64,000 nucleotides of DNA. Origin: Acidobacteriota bacterium (GTDB lineage Bacteria > Acidobacteriota > Terriglobia > Acidiferrales > UBA7541). Below the pieces are notes generated by a model, which saw only the letters and a program-made list of their open reading frames with translations, did not search any database and was not told where the DNA came from. The position numbers and the translations under genes were made by a program. This document shows positions 63,750-64,000 of this stretch, piece after piece (the stretch's first letter is position 1; the number at the start of each line of letters is the position of its first letter). Where the stretch lies: NCBI GenBank assembly GCA_016201285.1, contig JACQDE010000079.1:53007-117006 (forward strand), in the 5' to 3' direction.

Positions 63750-64000
63750 TCTCTATGCCCCGGTGTTTCTGTGGCGCGCTTCCCGCCGTTCCGCCGCGGA
63801 GTCTACCACCGCTTTCTCCGCTTCCTCGCAAATGAACGCCTGCATATCGAGGTCTCAGACCCTAGCAGGGCGCTGAAAAACTCCCTGTTTGGAATTGTGA
63901 ATGCACTCTAGTATGCACGAAGCTCAGATGCCCGGCGTGAGTGGGCGAAATCCCTCGTCGAGGAGAAACTTCGTGCGCGGAAATACGGATTTGCAGAACC
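63750..64000. other. window end, no gene seen
   Basis: The last 250 bases beyond the acylase start hold only short frames with no recognised domain; the gene to the right lies outside the window. Confidence 0.5.

Overview
The window is a GC-rich (roughly 60-65 %) chromosomal segment from a didermic bacterium. An Acidobacteriota origin is the best inference. Supporting signs are three clustered VWFA-related proteins of the acidobacterial type, hopanoid side-chain genes (hpnJ, hpnI), two TonB-like energy transducers, a TolC-type efflux protein, PAS proteins with a terminal Cys module, and several families of short palindromic intergenic repeats. No rRNA, CRISPR array, phage or conjugation gene is visible. 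One tRNA (Gln, CTG) is present.

Layout. 1-5800: the end of a TolC-like gene, a Tat-exported SUMF1/FGE-like protein, then a hopanoid block in which hpnJ and hpnI flank two ArnE/ArnF-sized membrane proteins. 5936-10300: a tRNA-Gln gene and a stretch of stress/regulatory cassettes (YCII, DinB, HxlR, a triple SRPBCC protein, ArsR, and scars of lost genes). Its far end carries a near-copy of the tRNA 3' end, so it looks like a small tRNA-targeted island. 10324-16608: a membrane protein, a FAD reductase overlapping a cNMP-binding protein, then a LysR regulator divergent from leuA-leuB. 16788-24660: an HNH nuclease, a CapA-like lipoprotein, terC with a coupled VOC protein, a secreted protein and two TonB-like proteins. 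24855-30037: ileS-lspA-lgt-rluA, linking isoleucyl-tRNA charging, lipoprotein maturation and RNA modification. 30051-33529: three VWFA proteins. 33602-33813: a tiny transcription unit with promoter, 16-codon Lys-rich ORF and terminator. 33825-38368: a UvrD-like helicase-nuclease, a NucS/DUF91-like nuclease and a restriction-gene scrap. 38666-42621: thiolase, two zinc-ribbon proteins, a putative AT-rich nuclease gene and 3-hydroxybutyryl-CoA dehydrogenase. 42757-47727: a lower-GC block of secreted TIG, HEAT and propeller-like proteins with one truncated member. 47840-64000: recA, a transpeptidase, two PAS sensors, an M23 peptidase, a REP-associated transposase (RAYT), 2-oxoacid:ferredoxin oxidoreductase (korB, korA), an esterase and a penicillin acylase.

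The most striking theme is short palindromic repeats and their spread into genes. A RAYT gene at 56168-56788 lies among palindromes built on GGGCGACC-loop-GGTCGCCC. It carries one copy inside its own reading frame and takes its stop codon from another. The same palindrome plus a five-unit tandem extension sits in frame inside the helicase gene at 35863-35949. Two other repeat families occur inside hpnI and directly before the predicted catalytic serine of the penicillin acylase. Other points of interest are the flippase-like pair in the hopanoid block, the tRNA-bounded island with chimeric deletion scars, and the 16-residue peptide unit.
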